From Mesorhizobium muleiense (lineage in GTDB: Bacteria; Pseudomonadota; Alphaproteobacteria; Rhizobiales; Rhizobiaceae), in contig NZ_FNEE01000008.1 in the NCBI RefSeq assembly GCF_900099905.1, forward strand, positions 91,500 to 155,499: a stretch of 64,000 nt of DNA, read 5' to 3'. The position numbers were made by a program, and so were the translations under genes. Position 1 is the stretch's first letter, and the number at the start of each line of letters is the position of its first letter. The notes below the pieces were generated by a model. It was not told the DNA's origin and did no database searches. It worked only from the letters and a program-made list of their open reading frames with translations. Shown here one piece after another: positions 17,706 through 26,995 of the stretch.

Positions 17706-19376
17706 TTATGCGGCTACCTCGAACGCGGCCTTGACGAGCCGTTCAGTGTAGGCGGTCCTCGGATGGGAAAGAACCTCGTCGACGGGTCCCTCCTCGACGA
17801 TTTTACCGTGCTGCATCACCACGACCCGATGACAGAGCGCGCGTACGACCTTGAGATCGTGGGAAATGAAGAGATAGCTCAGGCCGCGCTCGTCCTGCAG
17901 CTTGCGCAAGAGGTCGATGATCTGGGCCTGAACGGAGAGATCGAGCGCCGATGTCGGCTCGTCGAGCAGGATGAATTCTGGTTCGAGAGCGATTGCCCGC
18001 GCAATAGCGATGCGCTGGCGCTGTCCGCCGGAAAACTCGTGCGGAAAGCGCGACAGGATGTTGTGCGGAAGCCCGGCGCTGACAAGCGCCTGCTCCACGC
18101 GCTGCAACCGATCACTTTTGTTGTCGCCGAGCCGATTGACGATCAGCCCCTCCTCGATGATCTGGCCGACCGACATGCGCGGATTGAGCGAGGAGAACGG
18201 ATCCTGAAAGACGACCTGCATGCGCGATCTGAGCGGCCGCATCTGGTCACGTGTCCTTGCGTGGATCGGTTCGCCGTCGAAGAAGATTTCGCCGCCGTCG
18301 GCCGTCAGGAGCTTCACCAGCGCCTGCCCGAACGTCGTCTTGCCGGACCCGGATTCGCCGACCAGCCCCAGCGTTTCGTACCGGTGAAGCTTTAGGCTGA
18401 GGCTGTCGACGGCGACGAGTTCCTTGAGCCGCGGCTTGAAGAACCCGCCGTGCTTCAGCATGAACGACACCCGCACATTGCAGCCCTCGAGAATGACGGC
18501 TGAGTCCACCGGTGTCGGATTGGCCATGCCCTTTGGTTCGGACGCCAGAAGATGGCGCGTATAGGGATGCTGCGGGTTCTTGAAGAGCGCTTCAGTGGTG
18601 TTGTGCTCCTTCACCTCGCCCTGGCTCATGACATAGACGTAGTCGGAAAACTGGCGAACGACTGTCAGATCGTGAGTGATCAGGATTACCGCCATACCGA
18701 GCTTCTGCTGCAGATCACGGATGAGGTTGAGGATCTGCGCCTGCACGGTGACGTCGAGTGCCGTCGTGGGTTCGTCGGCGATAAGTACGTCCGGATTATT
18801 GGCGAGCGCCATGGCGATCATGACGCGCTGGCGCTGACCGCCTGAAAGCTGGTGCGGATATTGGTTGAAGCGGCTTTCCGGGTCCGGAATCTGCACCTGC
18901 CGCAACAGCTCCAGCGTACGCTCCGCTGCTTGCCTGCGGCTCATCTTCTGATGAACGCGGATCGCCTCGATGATCTGCGCGCCGACCGTGTAGACCGGAT
19001 TGAGCGAGCTCATCGGCTCCTGGAATATCATCGAAATGCGGTCGCCGCGCAGCGCCCGGCGCTGCCGGTCGGAGAATTTCAGCACATTCTTCCCATCATA
19101 TTCGATCCGCGAGTGCACGGCCACGGTGGCGCGCTTGGTGAGCAGGCCCATGACCGTGCGCGCCGTCACCGACTTGCCGGAGCCGGATTCTCCCACCACA
19201 GCGATGGTCTCGCCGCGATAGAGCTGAAACGAGACATCCTTGACCGCGTCGACGGTTCCGCCTTCTACCTTGAAGGTCACCGCGACATTGCGGGCGTCGA
19301 TGATCGGACTGCCGGTCCTCACCGCATGATCGTGGCGTTCGTCCGGCGCCATCGAGGTCTTTTCCGTCAGAGCCAT
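17706..19376 (-). CDS. agpD: Alpha-galactoside ABC transporter ATPase with two fused nucleotide-binding domains
   Basis: 556 residues from the ATG at 19376, 13 bp behind agpC; a longer frame to 19496 runs into agpC and is rejected. Domain 1 has [17 protein letters not shown] and [10 protein letters not shown]; domain 2 has [17 protein letters not shown] and [10 protein letters not shown]. Both sites look fully active. The double-ATPase layout is the DppD-DppF/YejF type used by peptide-class importers, the class to which Agp belongs. It powers uptake through AgpB/AgpC. The end, [16 protein letters not shown], is the normal regulatory tail of this class. Confidence 0.92.
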   Translation of the reverse strand: MALTEKTSMAPDERHDHAVRTGSPIIDARNVAVTFKVEGGTVDAVKDVSFQLYRGETIAVVGESGSGKSVTARTVMGLLTKRATVAVHSRIEYDGKNVLKFSDRQRRALRGDRISMIFQEPMSSLNPVYTVGAQIIEAIRVHQKMSRRQAAERTLELLRQVQIPDPESRFNQYPHQLSGGQRQRVMIAMALANNPDVLIADEPTTALDVTVQAQILNLIRDLQQKLGMAVILITHDLTVVRQFSDYVYVMSQGEVKEHNTTEALFKNPQHPYTRHLLASEPKGMANPTPVDSAVILEGCNVRVSFMLKHGGFFKPRLKELVAVDSLSLKLHRYETLGLVGESGSGKTTFGQALVKLLTADGGEIFFDGEPIHARTRDQMRPLRSRMQVVFQDPFSSLNPRMSVGQIIEEGLIVNRLGDNKSDRLQRVEQALVSAGLPHNILSRFPHEFSGGQRQRIAIARAIALEPEFILLDEPTSALDLSVQAQIIDLLRKLQDERGLSYLFISHDLKVVRALCHRVVVMQHGKIVEEGPVDEVLSHPRTAYTERLVKAAFEVAA

Positions 19377-19389
19377 GGTGCCGGCCTTC

Positions 19390-20517
19390 TCAATAGGGAT
19401 CGACGGCATCGCGAAGACCATCGCCCAGCGCATTGAACGCAAAGACGGTGACCAGCACGAAACCCACGGGGGCAAGGATCCAGGGATAGGACCCAATGAC
19501 GGAGTATGTCGCGGTATCCTGCAGCATCAGCCCCCAGGAGATCAGCGGCGGCTTCACCGCGAAACCGAGGAAGCCGAGGAAGGATTCAAGCAGCACGACA
19601 TTGGGGATCGCCAGCGTGACGGCGACGATGACGTGGCTCATGACGTTGGGGAAAATATGCTGAAAGATGATCCGGCGGTCGGTTGCGCCGATCGCCATCG
19701 CCGCCCGCACATAGTCGATCCGCGCCAGCGCCAGCGTCTTGCCTCGAACTTCGCGCGACAGCTGTGCCCAGCCGAGCGCCGACATGACGACGATGACGAA
19801 CGCAAGGAAGACATTGGTCGGCGCCGTCACCGGAATCAGCGAGGTGAGCGCGAGATAAAGCGGCAGTTGCGGAAAGGCGAGCACCAGTTCGACGAAGCGC
19901 TGTACCCACGCGTCGAACCTTCCGCCGAAATATCCGGACACCATGCCGACCGTCGTGCCGACTACCGTGATGATGAACACCACGGTCAGGGCGATCATCA
20001 GCGAAATGCGCGAGCCGTAGATGATGCGCGACAGCACATCGCGGCCGAATTTGTCGGTGCCGAGGAAATTGACCGGGCTTCCGTCGGTGGCGCCGAAGAA
20101 ATGCCGCTGCGCCGGGATCAGTCCGAAAAGCCTGTATCCGAACCCTTTGACGAAAAAGCCGAGCGTCTGCGGGTTTTCGTAGTCGGGGCCTACGATCGGC
20201 TGGAACGTGACGGGGTCGAATTCATCTGTTTCACGAATCGGATAGCTGCGCGGCGGAAAGACGAAGTTCCCGCCCCGATCCGTCATGCTGATTGTCTGAG
20301 GCGGCGCGAAACCGACGCCGGTCAGCTTCGGATCGACGGGTGCGAAGAACTCCGCGAATATCGTCATGATCATCAGGAGGCAGACAAGGATCAGCCCTAT
20401 CATGCCGGTCCAGGATCGCTTGAGACGGCGCCAGACAAGCGCGGTATAGGTTTCGTTGCCATTGCCTTTGGCCGGCGGCACGGAGGCGCAGATTATGGAT
20501 TGGACGTCGGCTTTCAT
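19390..20517 (-). CDS. agpC: Alpha-galactoside ABC transporter permease (DppC/YejE class)
   Basis: 375 residues. TM1 lies near residues 35-60 and is followed by a periplasmic insert of about 100 residues (to about 155) before NFLGTDKFGRDVLSRIIYG, then five more membrane spans. The EAA-type loop for ATPase contact is AAMAIGATDRRIIFQHIFPN near residue 275. The long insert is typical of YejE-like permeases. The start overlaps the agpB stop by 4 bp, and agpD follows after 13 bp. It forms the channel together with AgpB. Confidence 0.92.
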   Translation of the reverse strand: MKADVQSIICASVPPAKGNGNETYTALVWRRLKRSWTGMIGLILVCLLMIMTIFAEFFAPVDPKLTGVGFAPPQTISMTDRGGNFVFPPRSYPIRETDEFDPVTFQPIVGPDYENPQTLGFFVKGFGYRLFGLIPAQRHFFGATDGSPVNFLGTDKFGRDVLSRIIYGSRISLMIALTVVFIITVVGTTVGMVSGYFGGRFDAWVQRFVELVLAFPQLPLYLALTSLIPVTAPTNVFLAFVIVVMSALGWAQLSREVRGKTLALARIDYVRAAMAIGATDRRIIFQHIFPNVMSHVIVAVTLAIPNVVLLESFLGFLGFAVKPPLISWGLMLQDTATYSVIGSYPWILAPVGFVLVTVFAFNALGDGLRDAVDPY

Positions 20518-21527
20518 GCGTCGGTCCCTCCCCCAAGGCGAACCCGCGGGTCGAGCGCTGCAAGCAGCATGTCGGCGATGATGTTACCGACGATCAGGGT
20601 CACCGACAGAACCAACATGAAGGTCGCCGTGACATAGACGTCGCCGATCCACATCGAGCCGACGATGGCCGGGCCGACCGTCGGCAGGGCGAAGATGATC
20701 GCGGTTTCGATCTCGCCGGTCAGCATGTAGGGCAGCACGACGCCCTGATACATGACGAGCGGATGCAGCGCGTTCGGCACAGCGTGGCGCATGACCACCG
20801 TGCGCTCGCTCAAGCCCTTGGCCCGAGCCGTTTCGACATATTGGGCGTTCAGCGTATCGAGAAGATTGCCCCGCATGACGCGCATGTTGTAGGCGAGCCC
20901 GCCCAAAGTGGCGATCGCGATGACCGGCCAGACATGCTTGACCAGATCGACGAACTTGCCCCACGACCAGGGCGCCCCGCCGTAGCGGGCGGAATGGAAA
21001 CTGTTGATCTCAGTGACATTGAAGTGGAACACCAGGATATAGACGATGATCAGCGCCATCAGGAATCGCGGTACCGTCATGCCGAGAAACGAGATCCCCG
21101 ACAGCACGCTGTCCACCCAGGAATATTGCCGGGTTGCCGCCAAAACGCCGAAGGTGATGCCGATCACCGAAGCCAGGATATGGCAGACGAGCGCCAGCGC
21201 CAGCGTACGGGGCAAACGTTCGCCGACCACATCGGCGACAGGCTTGTTGTAGAAGAGACTGTGGCCGAAATCGCCGCGGGTGACGATGCCGGTGATCCAG
21301 TTGACGTACTGGAGGGGCAAGGGCTTATCGAGGCCATGCGCGATCTTGTAGGCCTGCGCCTGGGCGTCGGCCTTTTCGAAGGATGCGCCACCCTGGTTGA
21401 TCAGTTGCGAGCGCACATAGTCGCTGTAGTCGCCCGGCGGGGCCTGGATGATCGCGAACGTCACGACGCTCAGGACGAAGAGGACAGGAATCGCCGAGGC
21501 GATACGCACAAGCAGAAATCTGAACAT
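20514..21527 (-). CDS. agpB: Alpha-galactoside ABC transporter permease (DppB/YejB class)
   Basis: 337 residues with six predicted spans; TM1 is RIASAIPVLFVLSVVTFAI at residues 8-26. The region after TM1 has the DppB-type PPGDYSDY turn, and the EAA loop is ARAKGLSERTVVMRHAVPNA near residue 225. It is 122 bp downstream of agpA, with a strong hairpin in the gap, and overlaps agpC by 4 bp. Confidence 0.92.
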   Translation of the reverse strand: MFRFLLVRIASAIPVLFVLSVVTFAIIQAPPGDYSDYVRSQLINQGGASFEKADAQAQAYKIAHGLDKPLPLQYVNWITGIVTRGDFGHSLFYNKPVADVVGERLPRTLALALVCHILASVIGITFGVLAATRQYSWVDSVLSGISFLGMTVPRFLMALIIVYILVFHFNVTEINSFHSARYGGAPWSWGKFVDLVKHVWPVIAIATLGGLAYNMRVMRGNLLDTLNAQYVETARAKGLSERTVVMRHAVPNALHPLVMYQGVVLPYMLTGEIETAIIFALPTVGPAIVGSMWIGDVYVTATFMLVLSVTLIVGNIIADMLLAALDPRVRLGGGTDA

Positions 21528-21608
21528 GATCGCGTTTGCTTCTCTTGTGGCTCGTGGCGATCTGCTCCTTCACGAGGCGCGGTATCTCCACGGTTCAATT
21601 CGCAACCT

Positions 21609-21636
21609 CCCCTCCGGCGGATGCTCGCCGGAGGGG
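21609..21636 (-). terminator. Strong intercistronic hairpin between agpA and agpB
   Basis: A perfect 11-bp stem (CCCCTCCGGCG with CGCCGGAGGGG) and a 6-base loop, 13 bp after the agpA stop. No U-run follows in the direction of transcription. Such structures typically protect the 3' end of a binding-protein message and lower read-through to permease genes. Confidence 0.7.
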
Positions 21637-21649
21637 AAATCGACTGCGG

Positions 21650-23734
21650 TCAGTTGATCGGACCGCCTTCACCGGGCTTGCCCGGAAGCTGCTCGGGAAA
21701 CAGCTCGTAGTCGCCTTGCTTGTCGGCAGCGACGAAGACCCGTTCACGGATGATCGTGTCCTCCGCCCAATTGAACATGAAGATCGGCACGCCTTCCGGA
21801 ATGTTGGAGAAGCGCTTGTTGATGATGAGCGCACCCGGATATTCTGTCAGGCCGATCGTATCGAGATTCGTCGTCGAGACCTTCTGGAACTGCTTCATCA
21901 GATCAGCCCGCTCGTCATTGTCGTTGCTGGAGATGAACTTGTTGACGACGTCCACGAGTTCCTGTTCGAACGGCATCAGATCGACCGTGCCGTCCGTTCC
22001 TGCCCTGTGATGCCAACTCGTGCGCGGACCGGTCGGGGCAAGCTGGGTCGTGTTCTGCACAACTGAGGTCTGTTCCTGCTCGTTGCGGCGAACAAGCCAG
22101 TCGAAGCGCCCGGCATACTGGGTTGCGTCGCGCTTCGCGCCATCGATTGTGTTGAGCACGACCTTGAGGCCAAGCTGTTCCATCTGGCCGACCAGACCTT
22201 CCGCGAGATTGCGATCGGTGCTGTAGTCGGAATTCACCAGAAGCACGATCTGTACGTCCGAGCCGCCAGCTGTACCGGCCGGAAAGTTGACGGCGCCGTT
22301 GCCGTCCGTGTCCTTCAACCCGACCTTCTCCAGCAGCGCCTTGGCGCCTTCCAGATCGAACGGGTAGTACACCGTCGAGGCGCGGTCGTAAAAGCTCGTG
22401 CCAGAGGAAATGCCGCCGGGATAGATCGCGGTGAAGGGTCCTTTGACGAGGGATTCGCCGAGTTTCTTGCGATCGATGGCCATGGTCACGGCCTTACGGA
22501 AATCGACGTTGCGATTGAGCTCGCGTACGGCCTGCGCCCGCTCGTCCGGCTCGCCCCAGCCATTGGCTGAAAAGTTCATGCGTAGATTGTAGCCGATCAG
22601 CCGGGCGCCAAAGGCCAGCCGCGCGGGAGCCGTTTCCTGTGCGGCGCGCTTCAGCGATTCCACGAAATTTTCAGGTTGCTCCAGGTTCGAGATATCGCCA
22701 GACCCGGCGATCGCCTGCACGTCGCGATCGGCCCAAGTCGAAAGCTTGTAGTGCAGTTCGTTGAGATAGGGCAGCTGATTTCCCTCTTCGTCCACCTTCC
22801 AATAGTAAGGATTGCGGCGAAGCACGATGACGTCGTCAGAACGGTATTCGATAGGCACCCAGGCGCCCATGACGGGCATATTCAAGTATTCCGGCGGAAA
22901 GCCGTTCTTGTACTCGTCGTAGGTGGTGCCTGAATATTTCGGATGCTTGGTCTTCAAAATGTGCGAAGGGCCAGGGCAGAAGGTTCCATAGGCCATCGCA
23001 TAGAGATGCTGGCGCGGGAACGCGTCCTTAAAAGTCCATTCGATCGTATATTTGTCTACTGCCTTCAGGGTGGTGCCTTCTCCGAACGTTTCCGGTGTTG
23101 CACCGTTCAGCGGCGAGACGTTCGGATCGACGACATTGTCGTCCCAATAGAACATCACGTCATCGGCGTCGAAGGGATCTCCGTCGGACCACTTTGCGCC
23201 TTCGATCAACTTCATCGTCAGTGTGTGGCCGTCTTCCGACCACTCCCAGCTCCGGGCAAGATTGGGCAGCGGCTCGACGTCTTTGGCATCGACCTGGAAG
23301 AGCGGCGCGGTGCGCGTCAGGCATTCGAACATCGCAATGTCAATGCCGCCCCAGCCTTGCGTCTGCCCGGCACTGTAGTTCCAGCCTTCCGGCCGGCCGC
23401 CGATGACGTGGCGCATCGTGTCGCCATAGACGCCTATCCCGTCGGGCATGTTGCCTGACTTGAAGACCATCGGCTCCTTCGGCAGCCGCTCGGCCAACGG
23501 AGGCAGTTTCCCGGTCTTGACGAATTTTTCGGTGACCCACTCCGGCTCGCGATATTCGGATAGCGCCTTGAATTCCAGAATTGAATCGCGCGGCACGTAA
23601 TTGATCTCGCCTTGCGCCGGAAACGGCGGCTGTTCCGGCACGATCGTCGGCTCGGAGGCCACGGCCTGGATCACGAACGCCGACACACCAAACAGGAGCG
23701 CGGCGGCGGTTTTCATGCGGCCAAAAATGTTCAT
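21650..23734 (-). CDS. agpA: Periplasmic alpha-galactoside-binding protein (SBP family 5)
   Basis: 694 residues. A Sec signal peptide is clear: KTAA at 8-11, a hydrophobic core ALLFGVSAFVIQAV and a likely cut after AVASE-type residues near 27. The family 5 core includes LARSWEWSEDGHTLTMKLIEGAKWSDGDPFDADDV in two adjoining stretches around residues 165-200, and late DTIGLTEYPGALI. Length exceeds ordinary peptide-binding proteins, as is usual in the AgpA/YejA-like group. Known AgpA binds melibiose and raffinose in S. meliloti. It is flanked by RNA-structured gaps on both sides, which suggests its dosage is set at the message level. Confidence 0.9.
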   Translation of the reverse strand: MNIFGRMKTAAALLFGVSAFVIQAVASEPTIVPEQPPFPAQGEINYVPRDSILEFKALSEYREPEWVTEKFVKTGKLPPLAERLPKEPMVFKSGNMPDGIGVYGDTMRHVIGGRPEGWNYSAGQTQGWGGIDIAMFECLTRTAPLFQVDAKDVEPLPNLARSWEWSEDGHTLTMKLIEGAKWSDGDPFDADDVMFYWDDNVVDPNVSPLNGATPETFGEGTTLKAVDKYTIEWTFKDAFPRQHLYAMAYGTFCPGPSHILKTKHPKYSGTTYDEYKNGFPPEYLNMPVMGAWVPIEYRSDDVIVLRRNPYYWKVDEEGNQLPYLNELHYKLSTWADRDVQAIAGSGDISNLEQPENFVESLKRAAQETAPARLAFGARLIGYNLRMNFSANGWGEPDERAQAVRELNRNVDFRKAVTMAIDRKKLGESLVKGPFTAIYPGGISSGTSFYDRASTVYYPFDLEGAKALLEKVGLKDTDGNGAVNFPAGTAGGSDVQIVLLVNSDYSTDRNLAEGLVGQMEQLGLKVVLNTIDGAKRDATQYAGRFDWLVRRNEQEQTSVVQNTTQLAPTGPRTSWHHRAGTDGTVDLMPFEQELVDVVNKFISSNDNDERADLMKQFQKVSTTNLDTIGLTEYPGALIINKRFSNIPEGVPIFMFNWAEDTIIRERVFVAADKQGDYELFPEQLPGKPGEGGPIN

Positions 23735-23804
23735 TGTCCTGATTTCTCCCTTATGCTTCGGGCCTGCCGCGATGGCATGGCTCTCCTCCTACAAGCATCG
23801 AACA

Positions 23805-23870
23805 AAGCGGTATTCCGCTTTCTCAGAAGCGGTATTCCACTTTCTCAGAAGCGGTATTCCGCTTCTGAGA
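23805..23870. repeat. Three tandem 22-bp palindromic repeats between agaL1 and agpA
   Basis: Units begin at 23805, 23827 and 23849 with an exact 22-bp period. Each carries AAGCGG-TATT-CCGCTT (CCAC in the middle copy) followed by TCTCAG. The last unit and the end of the middle one make a perfect 12-bp stem at 23843-23870 (TCTCAGAAGCGG, TATT loop, CCGCTTCTGAGA). The array sits about 70 bp before the agpA start and is transcribed in the agaL1-agpA message. Confidence 0.88.
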
Positions 23871-23959
23871 TGACAGGGCCGTGCTGCCCGAGCGCATTCG
23901 CCGAGGCACGATCCTGTCCGCCCGGTTTTCCGGAACTTTGGCTTATCGCAACCAATGTC

Positions 23960-25432
23960 TCAGCCGGCCGCGCGCAATTTCATGGCTTCCTTTTCGGCCC
24001 TGATCTCTTCTATCGAGCGAACCTCACGGCGGGCGACGCCCTTCCATTCCCGCGTTTTTACCGTCGCGCGGCTCAGCCGCTCCTTGGCGCTGTCGATCGC
24101 ATGGGCGAATTGCGGCAGCCATTGCGCTTGCGCCACAACCATCTCGTCGACCATCTGCCAGACTTCTTCCGGCGTGCAGATGGCGCCAACCAGCGGATCG
24201 TGCAGCACGGCCAGTTTCAGGAGGTCGATGTCGCCGGAGATTGCCGCGTGGACGGACATGCGCTGGACATTAATCGACGAAATGCAGGTCGCGGCGCAGG
24301 CTTCCGGAAGCGTGATGCCGGCCACCATGTTGATGCCGAAGCGATCGACGAAACCAGGCGATTCGATGATTGCATCGGACGGAAGATTGGTGATGACGCC
24401 TTCGTTCTTGACGTTGAAGTGCCCGCGATAGACCCGGCCGGTCTCGAGCGCCTCCAGTATGTGGCTGGCGTGCTCGTTCGAGCGGCGCCCGGAATCGAAG
24501 GGCTTTCCCGCATCTTCGAGGAATTGCGGGAACTCGGTCTCGAACCAGTTCCGGGTTTCGGTCGAATAGCGCAGATAACCGCCGGTTTCGCCGTGGATCC
24601 AGTCCGACATGTCGATCCACTTGGCGGTCTCCTCAGGCCGTTTGCGGTACCAGGGCAGATATTCCGACAGGTGGCCGTTACTTTCGGTCGAATAGACGCC
24701 GAAGCGCTTCAACACGTCGATCCTGAGTTTCTCCTGCCGCGAGAAGACCGGATGCGCCTCGAAGGCGGCGACAAGCTCATCCTTGCCGATCTTGCGGCCC
24801 TTGACGCGAACGTCGACGAACCAGGTCTGGTGGTTGATGCCGGAGCAGACATAGTCGAGCTCGCCTTCCCCGGCGCCGAGGATCTCGGCAATCTGCTCGG
24901 CCCCATGCTGGACCCCATGGCAGAGACCGACCGTTTCGACCTTGCCGAATTCGATCGCCGCCCAGGTGTTCATCGCCATCGGGTTGGCATAGTTCAGGAA
25001 TTTCGCGCCTGGCTCGGCCAGTTCGCGAATGTCCTTGCAGAAATCCAGAATGACCGGGATGTTGCGCTGGCCGTAGAGAATGCCACCGGCGCAGATCGTA
25101 TCGCCGACGCACTGGTCGACGCCATATTTCAAGGGGATGCGGATATCGTCGGCATAGGCGGCGAGACCTCCGACGCGCACACAGCTAATGATGTAGCGCG
25201 CGCCCTCGATCGCCTTGCGGCGGTCCGTCGTCGCGGTCACCCGTGCAGGAAGCTGGCTCGACTTGACGATCCGCAGGAGAATTGACTCGATCATCTTGAG
25301 ATTGTGCTCGCTGATGTCGGTCAGTGCGAACTCGATGTCGCGCAGCTCCGGCACACACAAAATGTCCGTGAACAGCTTCTTGGTGAAACCGACGCTGCCC
25401 GCGCCAATGATTGCGATCTTAAATCTGCTCAT
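23960..25432 (-). CDS. agaL1: Family GH4 alpha-galactosidase
   Basis: 490 residues. GH4 marks are KIAIIGAGSVGFTKKLF, NPMAMNTWA, GLCHGVQ (Cys-His metal site), CSGINHQTWF and RSNEHASHILEAL. It uses NAD+ and a divalent metal. It is the first gene of the minus-strand operon and is divergent from the AraC-type regulator, with a 198-bp shared control region. It resembles AgaL2 in motifs but differs clearly in sequence and is 33 residues longer, with a charged C-terminal tail (EEIRAEKEAMKLRAAG), so the two are old paralogues and not recent duplicates. Confidence 0.88.
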   Translation of the reverse strand: MSRFKIAIIGAGSVGFTKKLFTDILCVPELRDIEFALTDISEHNLKMIESILLRIVKSSQLPARVTATTDRRKAIEGARYIISCVRVGGLAAYADDIRIPLKYGVDQCVGDTICAGGILYGQRNIPVILDFCKDIRELAEPGAKFLNYANPMAMNTWAAIEFGKVETVGLCHGVQHGAEQIAEILGAGEGELDYVCSGINHQTWFVDVRVKGRKIGKDELVAAFEAHPVFSRQEKLRIDVLKRFGVYSTESNGHLSEYLPWYRKRPEETAKWIDMSDWIHGETGGYLRYSTETRNWFETEFPQFLEDAGKPFDSGRRSNEHASHILEALETGRVYRGHFNVKNEGVITNLPSDAIIESPGFVDRFGINMVAGITLPEACAATCISSINVQRMSVHAAISGDIDLLKLAVLHDPLVGAICTPEEVWQMVDEMVVAQAQWLPQFAHAIDSAKERLSRATVKTREWKGVARREVRSIEEIRAEKEAMKLRAAG

Positions 25433-25586
25433 TCGAACCTTCTCCGCAAGCGGATTGGACCGATAGGTAAAATCGGTTCGTGGAAATCCAGTCCAGGCGT
25501 GTTATTCGGAAGACACGCAACCAGGCGGCGTGCAACCGGGGTTTCATCCTCATCTCTTTTGTTTTTTGGTCAATATGCGTAAGATC

Positions 25587-25606
25587 ACGCCCCTCCGGTA
25601 GGGCGT
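25587..25606. promoter_or_regulatory. Short inverted repeat in the agaL1-agpT control region
   Basis: ACGCCC-CTCCGGTA-GGGCGT is a perfect 6-bp inverted repeat, 24 bp before the agpT GTG start. It lies in the divergent 198-bp region and could be an operator or a leader hairpin. Confidence 0.35.
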
Positions 25607-25630
25607 AGATGTGCTTTGTAGGGTAATTTT

Positions 25631-26530
25631 GTGCTGCAAAAACTCATCGACCTTGGACCGGTGATGAAGATGATTTCCCTGCCGCGCGCTCGGCAGCGAT
25701 TGCACACCATGCCGACGAGCACCGGCTACGACGTGAGAACGGATGCCGGCTACAGCTGGGATGGCCGCAGGCGCGGGCAGACGCCGTTCACAGTGATGCA
25801 GCACACCATCAGCGGCACCGGAAACCTGCGTTACGGAACCAGGTCCTACCGCATCGCTCCGGGCGAGACGATGCTGTTGGTTGTTCCGCATTCGCACCGC
25901 TACTGGGTCGAAAAAGGCGGGCGCTGGGAGTTTTTCTGGATATCGATGCATGGGGCGGAAGCGTTGCGCATCCATAGAGAAGTCCTGGCAACGAAAGGAC
26001 CGGTGTTCAGGCTTCGGGCAGCGACCGTCGATAATCTGGCCGACTGCGCCTACCGGCTGGTCAAAGGCGACGGCTCAACGCCGGCACGCGCCTCGGCAAT
26101 TTCCTATGAGGCGGCCATGGCACTCTATGACGACGTGTTCGAACTGCACGGAAATGACGTGGCGGAGAATTCGGTAGTGCGTCAGGTGACTGACTATATC
26201 GGTGCGCATCTGCATCTGCCGTTGCCGGTCGATGAACTGGCGCGGCTTTCCGGTCTCAGTCGCGCGCATTTCTCGCGTGTGTTCGCGGCGCATGAAGGTA
26301 TTCCTCCGGCTGAGTTCGTCCTCAACCGACGCCTCGACCGCGCCGCAAAGCTACTGACCATGTCCGCCGACCTTCCGGTGAAGGATATTTCCGGCATGTG
26401 CGGCTTCGAAGATCCCAACTACTTCGCCAAGGTATTCCGACGTGGCTTCGGCGTCAGTCCGACAGAATTCAGAACCACTGGCATGTATGCAAGCGCCGGT
26501 TATCAGCAGGGGCAGATTTTGGACAGATGA
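25631..26530 (+). CDS. agpT: AraC-family regulator of the alpha-galactoside operon
   Basis: 299 residues from a GTG; an ATG at 25664 would drop 11 residues and is also possible. The N-terminal part is a cupin-like sugar-binding domain (SYRIAPGETMLLVVPHSHRYWVE in two parts near residue 75). The C-terminal AraC domain has both helix-turn-helices: VDELARLSGLSRAHFSRVF and VKDISGMCGFEDPNYFAKVF, ending FGVSPTEFR. Divergent placement from agaL1 and the operon order match AgpT of S. meliloti, an activator responding to alpha-galactosides. Confidence 0.86.
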   Translation: MLQKLIDLGPVMKMISLPRARQRLHTMPTSTGYDVRTDAGYSWDGRRRGQTPFTVMQHTISGTGNLRYGTRSYRIAPGETMLLVVPHSHRYWVEKGGRWEFFWISMHGAEALRIHREVLATKGPVFRLRAATVDNLADCAYRLVKGDGSTPARASAISYEAAMALYDDVFELHGNDVAENSVVRQVTDYIGAHLHLPLPVDELARLSGLSRAHFSRVFAAHEGIPPAEFVLNRRLDRAAKLLTMSADLPVKDISGMCGFEDPNYFAKVFRRGFGVSPTEFRTTGMYASAGYQQGQILDR

Positions 26531-26995
26531 CAAATAGCGCTGACCTGTCATCCTTTGATGGCTGCTTTTAGCGCGAGAGAGACCGTCAACCTGGTCACTC
26601 GGACATCGGCTTTCAGGAGGCGGCAAAGCTGGCCTTGTAAGCAAAAGGCGTCCCGAAAGGCGCCTCTCAATAGCTTGATTCCCTTGAGAGAACTTGGAGC
26701 GGATGAAGCGATTCGAAAGCTCGACCCCAACCTTGGAAACGTCTATTTCTGCCAACGCCGCCTTATCCGAATCTTCGCTGCCAATCCGAGATGATCAAGA
26801 CCAGAAAATGACGCAGGTTCTCTGGACCAGCGTGACAGCTGAGCAGACGCAGCTTCCTGGCTTCTGCATATGGACCCTCTTGGGTAATTGATAATTGCGC
26901 CGTCATGTTCCAAAACAGGTCGGCAGACCCGCGAGGATGTTTTCGTGCGGGGTCGTCCACGGTCCTCAGGCGAGAATTCCAAAAGACGTTCAACA
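26531..26995. other. 465-bp intergenic region without a recognisable gene
   Basis: Short frames exist on both strands, but none has a family motif, a good ribosome site or steady codon use. The region separates the alpha-galactoside locus from the glycan/cyclic-nucleotide island and should hold the promoter of the gene at 26996. Confidence 0.55.

Noticed and set aside
16363..17751. 462-codon open frame on the plus strand across agaL2
   Set aside because: Mirror frame of the GH4 gene; there is no ribosome site or domain.
19375..20637. 420-codon open frame on the plus strand across agpC
   Set aside because: Antisense to a typical permease gene with correct neighbours; the peptide is Arg/His/Asp-rich and lacks motifs.
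23805..23870. CRISPR-like array
   Set aside because: The three 22-bp units are directly adjacent with no spacers and are self-complementary, so this is a tandem palindromic repeat.
23612..25285. 557-codon open frame on the plus strand across agaL1
   Set aside because: It is antisense to a clear GH4 gene, has no family motif, and is the usual mirror frame of a high-GC gene.
26531..26995. Small genes in the gap after agpT
   Set aside because: Several short frames exist on both strands, but none has a ribosome site, steady codon use or resemblance to a known family.
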